From Streptomyces albogriseolus (GTDB lineage Bacteria > Actinomycetota > Actinomycetes > Streptomycetales > Streptomycetaceae), in contig BMVA01000027.1 of NCBI GenBank assembly GCA_014650475.1, positions 1 to 64,000 on the forward strand: 64,000 nucleotides of DNA. Direction: 5' to 3'. Position numbers and translations under genes: made by a program. The notes beneath the pieces are model-generated. The model worked only from the letters and a program-made list of their open reading frames with translations, did no database searches and had not been told where the DNA came from. This document shows, piece after piece, positions 33,204 to 40,847 of the stretch. Each line of letters starts with the position of its first letter. Positions within the stretch are counted from its first letter, which is position 1.

Positions 33204-33791
33204 TCAGCTGAGCGCCGGAACGGACGCCCGCGCCCAGAGGACGAGGTCGCTGCTGGTGGCCACCGCGAGGGTCCGGCCGGAGGGCGAGAAGCCGGCGGTC
33301 CGGAACTCGGACCAGGAGGCGTGGTGGACGTGCCACCAGGTGCCGCCCGGCTCGCCGCGGTGCCCTCCCCCGTCCGCGGAGAGGATCACGCGGTGGGCGG
33401 GCCAGTCGGGGCTGACGACGTCCAGGGCCCAGCCGTCGGCCGTGGTGTGGTGCAGGCCGCCGCCGAAGAGGCCCGCGATCCGCACCGGCACGCCCGCGAC
33501 CGGACCGAGCCCGGGGCAGGCGAGGTCGGGTTCCGCGTCGGGGGTGTCCGTGTCCGGGTCGGGGTCCCCGTCGCGGGCGACGAGTGCGCCGGTGGCCGCG
33601 TCGAAGAGGCCGTGGCCGGCGGACGACACGGCCATCACCAGGTCCTGACCGGTGTCGGGGTGGACGGCGAAGCCGATGCCGAGCAGACCGCCGACCGGCC
33701 GGTCGAGCACCTTCCGCCACGGCTCCGGTGCCGCCATGACGGGGGCGGAGAGGTAACGCTCGCGGATCTTCCGCGTGTGGTCCGTGATCAC
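33204..33791 (-). CDS. Hypothetical protein (beta-rich)
   Basis: 195 residues, not recognised. The sequence alternates short strands (GLLGIGFAVHPDTGQDLVMA; GTWWHVHHASWSEFRTAGFS; GRTLAVATSSDLVLWARA) like one or two propeller-type blades. No signal or membrane segment. The start is uncertain: GTG 33791 (VITDHTRKIRERYL) seems best because upstream codons overlap the divergent DinB promoter. Divergent from the DinB gene. Confidence 0.55.
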   Translation of the reverse strand: MITDHTRKIRERYLSAPVMAAPEPWRKVLDRPVGGLLGIGFAVHPDTGQDLVMAVSSAGHGLFDAATGALVARDGDPDPDTDTPDAEPDLACPGLGPVAGVPVRIAGLFGGGLHHTTADGWALDVVSPDWPAHRVILSADGGGHRGEPGGTWWHVHHASWSEFRTAGFSPSGRTLAVATSSDLVLWARASVPALS

Positions 33792-33873
33792 GCCCCCGAG
33801 GGTGCCGTACGCGGCGCCCCGTGGCGAACGGATTCGGCGGACGGGGACGCCCCTTGCAGACACACTGGTCCCC

Positions 33874-34503
33874 ATGCCGTACTCCGATCCCGCCAAGGCC
33901 GATCTGCGCCGCTATCTCCAGGAGGCGCGTGACGCGCTGCTGTGGAAGCTGGAGGGGCTGTCCGAGTACGACGTGCGGCGGCCGTTGACGCCGACCGGGA
34001 CCAATCTGCTCGGGCTGGTGAAGCATGCCGCCGGGGTCGAACTCGGGTACCTCGGGGACACGTTCGGGCGTCCGTCCGGGGAGCCGCTGCCGTGGCTCGC
34101 GGAGGGCGCGGAGGTCAACGCGGACATGTGGGCCGCCCCTGACGAGACGCGTGCCGGCATCGTGGGGCTGTACCGGCGGGCCTGGGCGCATGCGGACGCG
34201 ACGGTCGAGGCGCTGCCCCTGGACACGACCGGCACGGTGCCGTGGTGGCCGGCGGACCGCGCCGGGCTGACCCTGCACCACGCCGTGGTCCGCGTCATCG
34301 CCGACACCAGCCGGCACGCGGGCCATGCCGACATCCTGCGCGAGCAACTGGACGGCGCGACGGGCGAGCGGCCGGGCGTCACCAGTCTGCCGTCGGACGA
34401 TCCGGCCTGGTGGGCGGCCTACCGCGACCGGCTGGAGCGGGCGGCGCGGGAGGCCGCCGGAAACGGGACCACCGACGATCCCGGCACCCGCGCCGCCCCC
34501 TGA
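33874..34503 (+). CDS. DinB-family (DUF664) putative metalloenzyme
   Basis: 209 residues with the DinB four-helix pattern: LRRYLQEARDALLWKLEGLS, LGLVKHAAGVELGYLGDTFG (first metal His), and VIADTSRHAGHADILREQLD (second and third His). Actinobacterial DUF664 proteins include mycothiol-dependent thiol transferases, which fits a mycothiol-producing host, but the reaction is not shown. ATG 33874 is used. Its stop directly abuts the convergent permease gene stop. Confidence 0.82.
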   Translation: MPYSDPAKADLRRYLQEARDALLWKLEGLSEYDVRRPLTPTGTNLLGLVKHAAGVELGYLGDTFGRPSGEPLPWLAEGAEVNADMWAAPDETRAGIVGLYRRAWAHADATVEALPLDTTGTVPWWPADRAGLTLHHAVVRVIADTSRHAGHADILREQLDGATGERPGVTSLPSDDPAWWAAYRDRLERAAREAAGNGTTDDPGTRAAP

Positions 34504-35340
34504 TCAGCCCTTCACCGCCCCCGCCGTCAGCCCCTGCACGATGTGCCGGCTGGCGAAGGCGAACAGCACCATCGTCGGCAGGATCGTCAGCACCGCCGCC
34601 GCGGACATCGAACCCCAGTCGATGTTGAAGCTGGAGATGAAGCCGTTGAGCGCGGTCGGCACGGTCTTGTTCTCGTCGCTGTTCATCAGCGTCACCGAAA
34701 GGAACAGCTCGTTCCAGCAGTTGACGAAGTTGAAGATGAACGCGGCGACGATCCCCGGCCGCATCACCGGCAGCAGCACGCGCAGCAGCGCCCCGAGCCG
34801 GGAGAGGCCGTCGATCATCGCGGCCTCCTCCAGCGCGTCGGGGACGTTCTCGAAGAAGCCGCGCAGCATCACCGTGCAGAAGGGGATGCACACGGCGATG
34901 TAGACCAGCATCAGGCCGAGCCGGTTGTCGACCAGCCGGAGGTCGGTCATCAGCAGGTACAGCGGGCCCAGCGCGATGAACGACGGGATCATCTGCGTGA
35001 CCAGGAACGCCATCAGCAGCGCGGACTTGCTGCGGAACTCGAACCGGGCGAGGACGTACGCCGAGAGCGTGGAGATGCCGGTGGCCACCGCGCCCGCGAC
35101 GGTCGACACGACCAGGCTGTTCACCAGGTACGTGCCGAAGTCCGCCTTGCCGAACAGCCCTTGGTAGTTCTCCAGGGAAAACCGCTCGGGCCAGTAGGCG
35201 ATCGGGAAGGAGAAGATGTCACCGGGGTCCTTCAGGGACGTGACGGTGATCCAGTACAGCGGGAAGAGGGAGAAGACGAGCCAGAGCCCGAGGAAGGTGA
35301 ACTTCGTGGCCCGGCCGGCCGTGGTTTCCTTGCCGATCAC
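34504..35340 (-). CDS. Sugar ABC transporter permease (MalG type)
   Basis: 278 residues, about six transmembrane segments. The EAA loop reads EEAAMIDGLSRLGALLRVLL followed by P, the contact site for the ATPase. The short N-terminus and WNELFLSVTLM near the end are typical of MalG/AraQ permeases for oligosaccharides. GTG 35340 overlaps the preceding permease stop (GTGA). Last gene of a three-gene transporter operon; no ATPase gene follows, so it probably uses the shared ATPase MsiK as other Streptomyces sugar importers do (inference). Confidence 0.92.
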   Translation of the reverse strand: MIGKETTAGRATKFTFLGLWLVFSLFPLYWITVTSLKDPGDIFSFPIAYWPERFSLENYQGLFGKADFGTYLVNSLVVSTVAGAVATGISTLSAYVLARFEFRSKSALLMAFLVTQMIPSFIALGPLYLLMTDLRLVDNRLGLMLVYIAVCIPFCTVMLRGFFENVPDALEEAAMIDGLSRLGALLRVLLPVMRPGIVAAFIFNFVNCWNELFLSVTLMNSDENKTVPTALNGFISSFNIDWGSMSAAAVLTILPTMVLFAFASRHIVQGLTAGAVKG

Positions 35341-36362
35341 GCCCGCACCTCTCGCTTTCCGGTCCGTCCGGCGCCCCGGCGACCGCCGCCCCGCTCCCGC
35401 GTCGCCGTCAGGAAGAACACCGCGAACACCAGCAGCACCGCCACCACCAGCAGACCGAGCGCGGACGCCTTGCCGTAGTCGCCCTGCTGCGTGATCTTGA
35501 TCATCCAGGTGGTCACGATGTGCGTCTCGTTGTTCGGCCCGCCCCCGGTCATGCCGAAGATCAGGTCGGGGAAGTTGAAGATCCAGATGACCCGCAGCAG
35601 CACCGTGAGCACCAGCGTCACGCGGATGTACGGGATGGTGACGCGGAACAGCGTCCTCGCCTTGCCCGCGCCGTCCAGCGCCGCCGCCTCGTACAGCTCG
35701 TCCGGGATCGACTGGAGCGCGGCCAGGATCATGATCGCGAAGAAGGTGACCCCGTACCAGACGTTGGCGACCAGCACGGCGACCATCGCGGTGTCCGGGT
35801 CGGCGAGCCAGGCGACCGGCTCGTCGATCAGGCCGGCCTTCTGGAGCAGGTCGTTGACGACGCCGAACTCGCTGTTGAACATCCAGCGGAACAGGATGCC
35901 GATGAGGAACCCGGAGATCGCCCACGGGAAGAAGATCAGCGCCTGGTAGAGCCCGCGGAGACGGAACCTGCGGCGCAGCCACAGCGCCAGCGCGAACCCG
36001 ATCACCAGCTGCGGCACGATCGAACCGACCACCCACAGCGCGGTGTTGCCCAGCACCGTGCCCCACGCGGGGTCGGTGAAGACCTCCCGGAAGTTCTTGA
36101 TGCCCACCCACGAGGTGTCCGTGAGGTCGGTCAGGTTCCAGTTCCGGAACGCCATCTGGCTGCCGGCGATCATCGGGTAGTACGTGAACAGCGCCACGAA
36201 GACCGCCGCCGGCGCCATGAACGCGGCGATGACCAGACCGCGCCGGGTGGTGAACTCCCGCCGCCGGCGGCCCCCGGCGCCCCCGCCCCGGGGCGGGGCG
36301 CCCTCCTTGCGTACGGAGGGCGCCGCGGTCACGCCGGACGGGGGCGTGGACGTACCGGACAT
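35337..36362 (-). CDS. Sugar ABC transporter permease (MalF type)
   Basis: 341 residues. A long Arg/Gly/Pro-rich N-terminus (1-50) precedes six transmembrane segments. The EAA loop is YEAAALDGAGKARTLFRVTI followed by P; GMTGGGPNNETHIVTTWM is the conserved periplasmic motif of MalF-type permeases. Start ATG 36362 lies 2 bp after the stop of the binding-protein gene (36365), and the stop overlaps the MalG start, so the operon is tightly coupled. Confidence 0.92.
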   Translation of the reverse strand: MSGTSTPPSGVTAAPSVRKEGAPPRGGGAGGRRRREFTTRRGLVIAAFMAPAAVFVALFTYYPMIAGSQMAFRNWNLTDLTDTSWVGIKNFREVFTDPAWGTVLGNTALWVVGSIVPQLVIGFALALWLRRRFRLRGLYQALIFFPWAISGFLIGILFRWMFNSEFGVVNDLLQKAGLIDEPVAWLADPDTAMVAVLVANVWYGVTFFAIMILAALQSIPDELYEAAALDGAGKARTLFRVTIPYIRVTLVLTVLLRVIWIFNFPDLIFGMTGGGPNNETHIVTTWMIKITQQGDYGKASALGLLVVAVLLVFAVFFLTATRERGGGRRGAGRTGKREVRA

Positions 36363-36364
36363 GG

Positions 36365-37660
36365 TCACTTCTTCCACTTCTCGGTCCAGTAGGCGTCCCA
36401 GCCGGCCAGCAGCTCCTTCGGCGTGAGCTTGCCGAGGATCATCTTCTGCACGTCCGTGTCGGCGCGCTGCTGCCACTCCGTCCACCACGCGACCCCGCGC
36501 GGCTGGGTGACGACCAGGTACGTGTCCGGGTTCTCCGTCATGGTGACGTAGCTGGCCCAGGGGCCGGTGCGGTAGAACTCGTCCTCGGCCGCCGCCTTCA
36601 GGATCGGCACCAGGCTGTTCCCCTTGCTGAACCGCGTCGACGCCTCACCCTCGGAGAGGAACTGCACCAGCTTCACGGCCTCGGCCTTGTGCTTGCTGCC
36701 CTCCGCGACACCCCATCCGGCGGTCGCCAGCGGCTGCACGGTCTTCCCGCTCGGTCCGGCGATCAGCGGCGCGGTGCTCCACTGGTCGGCGTCGATCGAC
36801 TTCGACTCGGAGACGGTGGCGATGACCTCGGGGTCCTGGAGCAGGAACGCGGTCGAGCCGTTGGAGAAGCCCTCCACCATCTCCGGGTAGCCCCACGCCA
36901 CGGACGACTTCGGCGACGCCTGCTTGAAAAGCTTCAGGTACATCTCCATCGCGTCCAGCGCCTCGGGCGCCGAGAAGATGGTCGTGCCGTCCTTCAGGAG
37001 GTAGCCGTTGGCCGGGTCGATCCGGTCGGCGACGTACGCCTCGATGGCGGCCGTGGCGTTGCTGTGCGCGTTGGCGCCGCCGCGGAAGGCGTAGCCGTAC
37101 CGGCGCGACGAGGGGTCGTGGATCTTCGACGCCTGCTCCAGCAGTTCCTCCCAGGTGGCCGGGGGCTTGTCGAAGCCGGCCTCCTCGATCAGGTCGGTGC
37201 GGTGGAAGAGGCTCAGCCCGTAGAAGCCGTACGGCACGAAGTAGGTGCGGCCCTTGTCGTCCTCGGAGGCGGCGACAGCGTTGTCGGTGAGCGCGTCCCA
37301 GCCCTTCCAGCCGGCCAGGTCCTTCTTCATGTCGTACAGCCAGCCGTTGTTCGACCAGGGGCCGACGGTGATGTCGCGGACCTCCAGGACGTCGACGCCG
37401 CTGCCCGACTGGAGCATCTGCTGGAGCTTCTGGTCGGCCTGCTCGGTGGGCGGCGAGACCAGGTTGACCTTGATCTTCGGGTTCTGCCGCTCGAAGTCGG
37501 CCATCAGCTCCTCGAGCAGGTCGGTGCGGGCGGGGTTGGTCAGGCTCTCCACCATGTTGAGGGTGACCGTTCCGCTCTCACCGGGGCTCATGGTGGAGCA
37601 GCCGGTCAGGACCATCGCGGCGGCGGTGCCGAGCGCGAGAGCTGCCGTCCTTCTTCTCAT
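36365..37660 (-). CDS. Sugar ABC transporter substrate-binding lipoprotein
   Basis: 431 residues. Lipoprotein signal RRRTAALALGTAAAMVLTGC with the lipobox Cys near residue 21, then a type 1 extracellular solute-binding fold (DFERQNPKIKVNLVSPP; PYGFYGLSLFHRTDLIEEAG; LATAGWGVAEGSKHKAEAVK). It delivers an unknown sugar to the two permeases encoded next. The aromatic-rich segments (PVTQ-free WWTEWQQRA near the C-terminus; WDAYWTEKWKK at the end) suit carbohydrate stacking. Confidence 0.92.
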   Translation of the reverse strand: MRRRTAALALGTAAAMVLTGCSTMSPGESGTVTLNMVESLTNPARTDLLEELMADFERQNPKIKVNLVSPPTEQADQKLQQMLQSGSGVDVLEVRDITVGPWSNNGWLYDMKKDLAGWKGWDALTDNAVAASEDDKGRTYFVPYGFYGLSLFHRTDLIEEAGFDKPPATWEELLEQASKIHDPSSRRYGYAFRGGANAHSNATAAIEAYVADRIDPANGYLLKDGTTIFSAPEALDAMEMYLKLFKQASPKSSVAWGYPEMVEGFSNGSTAFLLQDPEVIATVSESKSIDADQWSTAPLIAGPSGKTVQPLATAGWGVAEGSKHKAEAVKLVQFLSEGEASTRFSKGNSLVPILKAAAEDEFYRTGPWASYVTMTENPDTYLVVTQPRGVAWWTEWQQRADTDVQKMILGKLTPKELLAGWDAYWTEKWKK

Positions 37661-37724
37661 CGTGCTGACCTCTTCCTTGGGTGAACGGGGCGACGGGCGG
37701 GGGGAGGTGCGGAGAACGGGGGGA

Positions 37725-38975
37725 TCAAGGGCGGGCGGCGCGGGCCCACTCGCCGAGCACGGGGACGCACCGCTCGGCGAAGTACTCGTAGTCCTCGGCG
37801 GTGTTGTAGAGGTGCGCGGACAGCCGTACGTAGCCGACGCCGCCGAAGGCGGTGAACGCGGCCTCGACGCCCAGCTCCGCGGCCGCCCGGTCGCGCAGCG
37901 CGTCCGCGGCGACCCGGCTGTCGGCCAGACCGTCCGGCAGCCGCACCAGCCGCATGCCGGGCACCGGCATCCCGACGTCCACGCGAGCGTCCTCGCCGGT
38001 CAGCGCGGTGACGGCGGCGGCCACGACCCGCTCGCCGTACCCGGCCAGCTCGTCCATGTGGCGGCGGGCCGCGTCCCAGCCCCAGGTGGTGTCGACGAAG
38101 TCCAGCGCGGTCTGCGCGGCCAGGTAGCTGGTGGCGTCGAGCGTGCCCTGCTGGTCGAACCGGTCCGGGTACGGGTCGGGCGCGCCCCAGGAGTCGATCA
38201 GGGGGTGGAGGCCGTCGCGGAGCGGGCCGCGGGCGACCAGGGCGGCGGTGCCGCGCGGGGCGCAGGCCCACTTGTGGAGGTTGCCCGCCCAGAAGTCGCA
38301 GGCCAGGCCGTCGAGGGGGGCGGCGAGCAGGGCGGGCGCGTGGGCGCCGTCGACGAGGAACGGCACACCGCGCCGGGCCGCCTCCGCGCCGATCCGCTCC
38401 ACGGGGAGCCGGCGGGCGGTCGCCGAGGTGATCTGGTCGACGACCAGGAGGCCGGTGGCGTCGCCGACCTCGGCCATGACCGCCTCGTACGCCTGCTCCT
38501 CGTCCGCGTCGAGCGGCACCCGCGCGGTGCGCACCCGGCCGCCCCAGCGGCGGGCGAGGCGTTCGGCGCCCATGGTGACGGCGCCGTAGCCGTGGTCGGT
38601 GACGACGATCTCGCCGCCGGCCTTCGTGCCGAGGCCGGCGTAGACGACGCTGACGCCGGCGCTGGCGTTGGGCACCAGGGCGAGGTCGCCCGCGTCCACG
38701 CCGAGGAACGCGGCGAGTCCGGTCCGGGCCGCCGCGATCCGCCCCGGCAGCTCGGGGAACCACACGACCGGCGCCCGCTCCATCTCCGTCCGCAACGCGT
38801 TCTGCCGCTCCTGGGCGACCAGCGGGACGGCGCCGAAGGAGCCGTGGTTCAGGTGGCGCAGGGCGGGATCCAGCGACCACGCGTCCGCCGCGGGCCGGCC
38901 GTCGGCCAGCAGCAGGGGGCGGGGCGCGGTGCTGACGTCGGTCTCGCTCACATGACTCCCATCCGCGAGGGACAT
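37725..38975 (-). CDS. Class V aminotransferase (isopenicillin-N-epimerase-like)
   Basis: 416-residue PLP enzyme. An N-terminal LNHGSFGAVP anchors the family, VPNASAGVSVVYAGL binds the cofactor phosphate, VVDQITSAT contains the PLP Asp, and CDFWAGNLHKWACAPRGTA holds the Schiff-base Lys. This HKW arrangement occurs in isopenicillin-N-epimerase-like and cysteine-desulfurase-like proteins; the substrate is unknown. ATG 38975 is chosen; GTG 38951 with GGGAG upstream is an alternative. It is divergent from the FadR-type gene, probably its regulator. Confidence 0.85.
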   Translation of the reverse strand: MSLADGSHVSETDVSTAPRPLLLADGRPAADAWSLDPALRHLNHGSFGAVPLVAQERQNALRTEMERAPVVWFPELPGRIAAARTGLAAFLGVDAGDLALVPNASAGVSVVYAGLGTKAGGEIVVTDHGYGAVTMGAERLARRWGGRVRTARVPLDADEEQAYEAVMAEVGDATGLLVVDQITSATARRLPVERIGAEAARRGVPFLVDGAHAPALLAAPLDGLACDFWAGNLHKWACAPRGTAALVARGPLRDGLHPLIDSWGAPDPYPDRFDQQGTLDATSYLAAQTALDFVDTTWGWDAARRHMDELAGYGERVVAAAVTALTGEDARVDVGMPVPGMRLVRLPDGLADSRVAADALRDRAAAELGVEAAFTAFGGVGYVRLSAHLYNTAEDYEYFAERCVPVLGEWARAARP

Positions 38976-39069
38976 CGGACCCCCGGGAGACCCGGAGGCC
39001 AAGACGTATGATGACTCGGGATGTTGGCATGGTGTTTTCGGCCATGACAAGACCTGTGAGCCACTAGAA

Positions 39070-39108
39070 ATCAGATGACTCTGGAATGTTTCACCCAAGA
39101 CATCTGAT
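39070..39108. promoter_or_regulatory. Inverted repeat ATCAGATG ... CATCTGAT
   Basis: 8-bp arms at 39070-39077 and 39101-39108 in the 200-bp gap between the divergent aminotransferase and FadR-type genes. Possible operator; the wide 23-bp spacing would require two dimers or DNA bending. Confidence 0.35.
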
Positions 39109-39175
39109 CTCTCGGCCCGCTACAGTGCACTCGGGCGGGGGCGCGGCGGACGCGGCCCGCCAGGGGAGGCAACGG

Positions 39176-39871
39176 ATGTCGGCAGTCGACAAGGCGTTCC
39201 ACGGCCTGCGCCACATGATCGCCACGGGGCGGCTCGGCGCCGGGGAGCGGATTCCGCCCGAGGCAGACCTCTGCGAGGAACTCGGCGTCTCCCGCGGCTC
39301 GTTGCGCGAGGCGGTCCGGATGCTGGCGGCGCTGGGCGTGATCGAGCCACGCCACGGCTCGGGCACGTACGTCTCGCAGCTCCGCCCCGAGGACCTGATC
39401 GGCAGTCTCTCCCTGACCCTGCAACTCCTGCCCCTGCCGGGCCTGCTGGAGGTCTACGAGATCCGCCGCGTCCTGGAGGCGCACGTGGCGGCGCAGGCGG
39501 CGGCCCGGGCCACCCCCGAGACGGTCGGGACGCTGTTCTCCCTCATCGAGGCGATGGAGGCCACGGAGGACCCGGCGGAGGCGTCCGACCTGGACCACCG
39601 CTTCCACGCGGAGATCGCCCGCGCGGCCGGCAACCCCACCCTCGCCTCCCTCCTGGCGGTCTTCCGCGCCCGCTCCCGCAAGTACCAGGTCTTCACCCTC
39701 CCCGAAGGCCCCGACCTGCGCCGCAAGAGCGACGCCGACCACCGCGTCCTCGCCACGGCCATCGCCGCCCACGACCCGGGCGCGGCCGCGGGCGCGGCGG
39801 AGGCGCATGTGGCGCAGACGGAGCGGTGGTTGCGGGCGCTGATGCCGCCGGTGGAGGACGAGGACGCCTGA
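39176..39871 (+). CDS. FadR-subfamily GntR regulator
   Basis: 231 residues. The N-terminal winged helix is KAFHGLRHMIATGRLGAGER then EELGVSRGSLREAVRMLAAL. The all-helical FCD effector domain has the metal-ligand pattern (Asp in DLDHRFHAEIARAAGN, His in DADHRVLATAI and EAHVAQTERW). ATG 39176 follows GGGGAGGCAACGG. It is divergent from the class V aminotransferase. The ligand would be a small organic acid if it follows the family. Confidence 0.88.
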   Translation: MSAVDKAFHGLRHMIATGRLGAGERIPPEADLCEELGVSRGSLREAVRMLAALGVIEPRHGSGTYVSQLRPEDLIGSLSLTLQLLPLPGLLEVYEIRRVLEAHVAAQAAARATPETVGTLFSLIEAMEATEDPAEASDLDHRFHAEIARAAGNPTLASLLAVFRARSRKYQVFTLPEGPDLRRKSDADHRVLATAIAAHDPGAAAGAAEAHVAQTERWLRALMPPVEDEDA

Positions 39872-39890
39872 GCCGGGCCGTCCGGCCGGG

Positions 39891-40775
39891 TCACGCGGCC
39901 GCGCTGCGCCGCCAGCCGGGCACGGACGCGAGCGCCCAGAGGTCGTCGAAGTGCTTGTTCCACATCGTCACCACGGGGTCGGATGCGGCGGTGCCGGGCG
40001 AGCAGACGTTGAGGTCGGTGGTGTAGCCCTTGGGATCGTAGTACTCGGGGCCGGTGCGCTGGAGGCGCATGCGGGCGGACAGGTCGTAGAAGCCGTGCAG
40101 GACTTGCACACGGTTGAAGATGCAGACCTTCTGCGCGGGAATCCCAGGGTGGAACCGGTACTCGCACCGCACCTCGAGACGAGTGGCCCGGTTGACCTGG
40201 TCCGCGATGTCCGACAGCGCGCCTTCGTACTCCTCGCAGCGCTGCAGCAGACGCGCGCGGAATGCCGGGTCGTCCACATGCTGTCCGTCGGGGCCGACGC
40301 GGGCGGGTACCGTCATGGGCTGCTCGAAATCGGGCACGAGCATGCGTACGGAGACTTCTCGCACCTGCCCCGGCGCCTCCGACAGTGCCCGTAGGCGGTG
40401 GTAGAGCTCGTTGTAGAGCGTCTCTCCCGTGTAGCCGAGGAAACTGATCTCCACCTTGCGCACAGAGAAGGCATTGCTGACGAAACCGCCCAGCTCGCTG
40501 GAGCTCACCATGGTTCGCGCGGGTTGACGCGTGGAGGCGGAAAGATCCTTCACCGCGTCGTACAACACGTAACCGACCAGACTGAGCAGAGCTCCGCCGA
40601 GGTACGCCTTGCCCTGTATGGCATCCCCGACCGGCTTCACGAACTGGGCCACCAGCCCGGTGACGAAGATGCCTCCAAGGATGACCCGCGTCACCAGAGG
40701 CTCGAAACGTTCCTGAGCCCGCCTTAAGCGTTGAGTGACGCTGTCGCCGGCCGGCCCGCTCCCCCGCTCCGGCAT
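39891..40775 (-). CDS. Membrane-anchored protein sharing the GntR-cluster C-terminal domain
   Basis: 294 residues. Two hydrophobic segments lie near the N-terminus (VTRVILGGIFVTGLVAQFVK; AYLGGALLSLVGYVLYDAV). Residues 90-290 line up with the C-terminal domain of the three GntR-type regulators at 43229-47465. Shared landmarks: VSVRMLVPDFEQP, a Leu-rich helix ending EGALSDI, then KVCIFNRVQVLHGFYDL (against KLYLFNAVEALHGVYEV), and a final WNKHFDDLWALA (against HQWFDSVWNHLS). So a sensor domain appears here tied to the membrane instead of DNA. ATG 40775 is used. It is the last of three codirectional genes after GntR-1 and the tandem kinase. Confidence 0.65.
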   Translation of the reverse strand: MPERGSGPAGDSVTQRLRRAQERFEPLVTRVILGGIFVTGLVAQFVKPVGDAIQGKAYLGGALLSLVGYVLYDAVKDLSASTRQPARTMVSSSELGGFVSNAFSVRKVEISFLGYTGETLYNELYHRLRALSEAPGQVREVSVRMLVPDFEQPMTVPARVGPDGQHVDDPAFRARLLQRCEEYEGALSDIADQVNRATRLEVRCEYRFHPGIPAQKVCIFNRVQVLHGFYDLSARMRLQRTGPEYYDPKGYTTDLNVCSPGTAASDPVVTMWNKHFDDLWALASVPGWRRSAAA

Positions 40776-40847
40776 GCCGAACCCCCTCCACACGTGGTCT
40801 TGCCGGGCCACCCCTCAAGGCACATGCAGTCCTTTTACATGATCCTG

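Noticed and set aside
34504-36111. 535-codon frame joining both permeases
   Set aside because: Only its second half is protein-like (the MalG permease); the first half is a wrong-frame reading of MalF.
37245-39011. 588-codon open frame on the plus strand
   Set aside because: Antisense to the substrate-binding protein and aminotransferase, with no recognisable domain.
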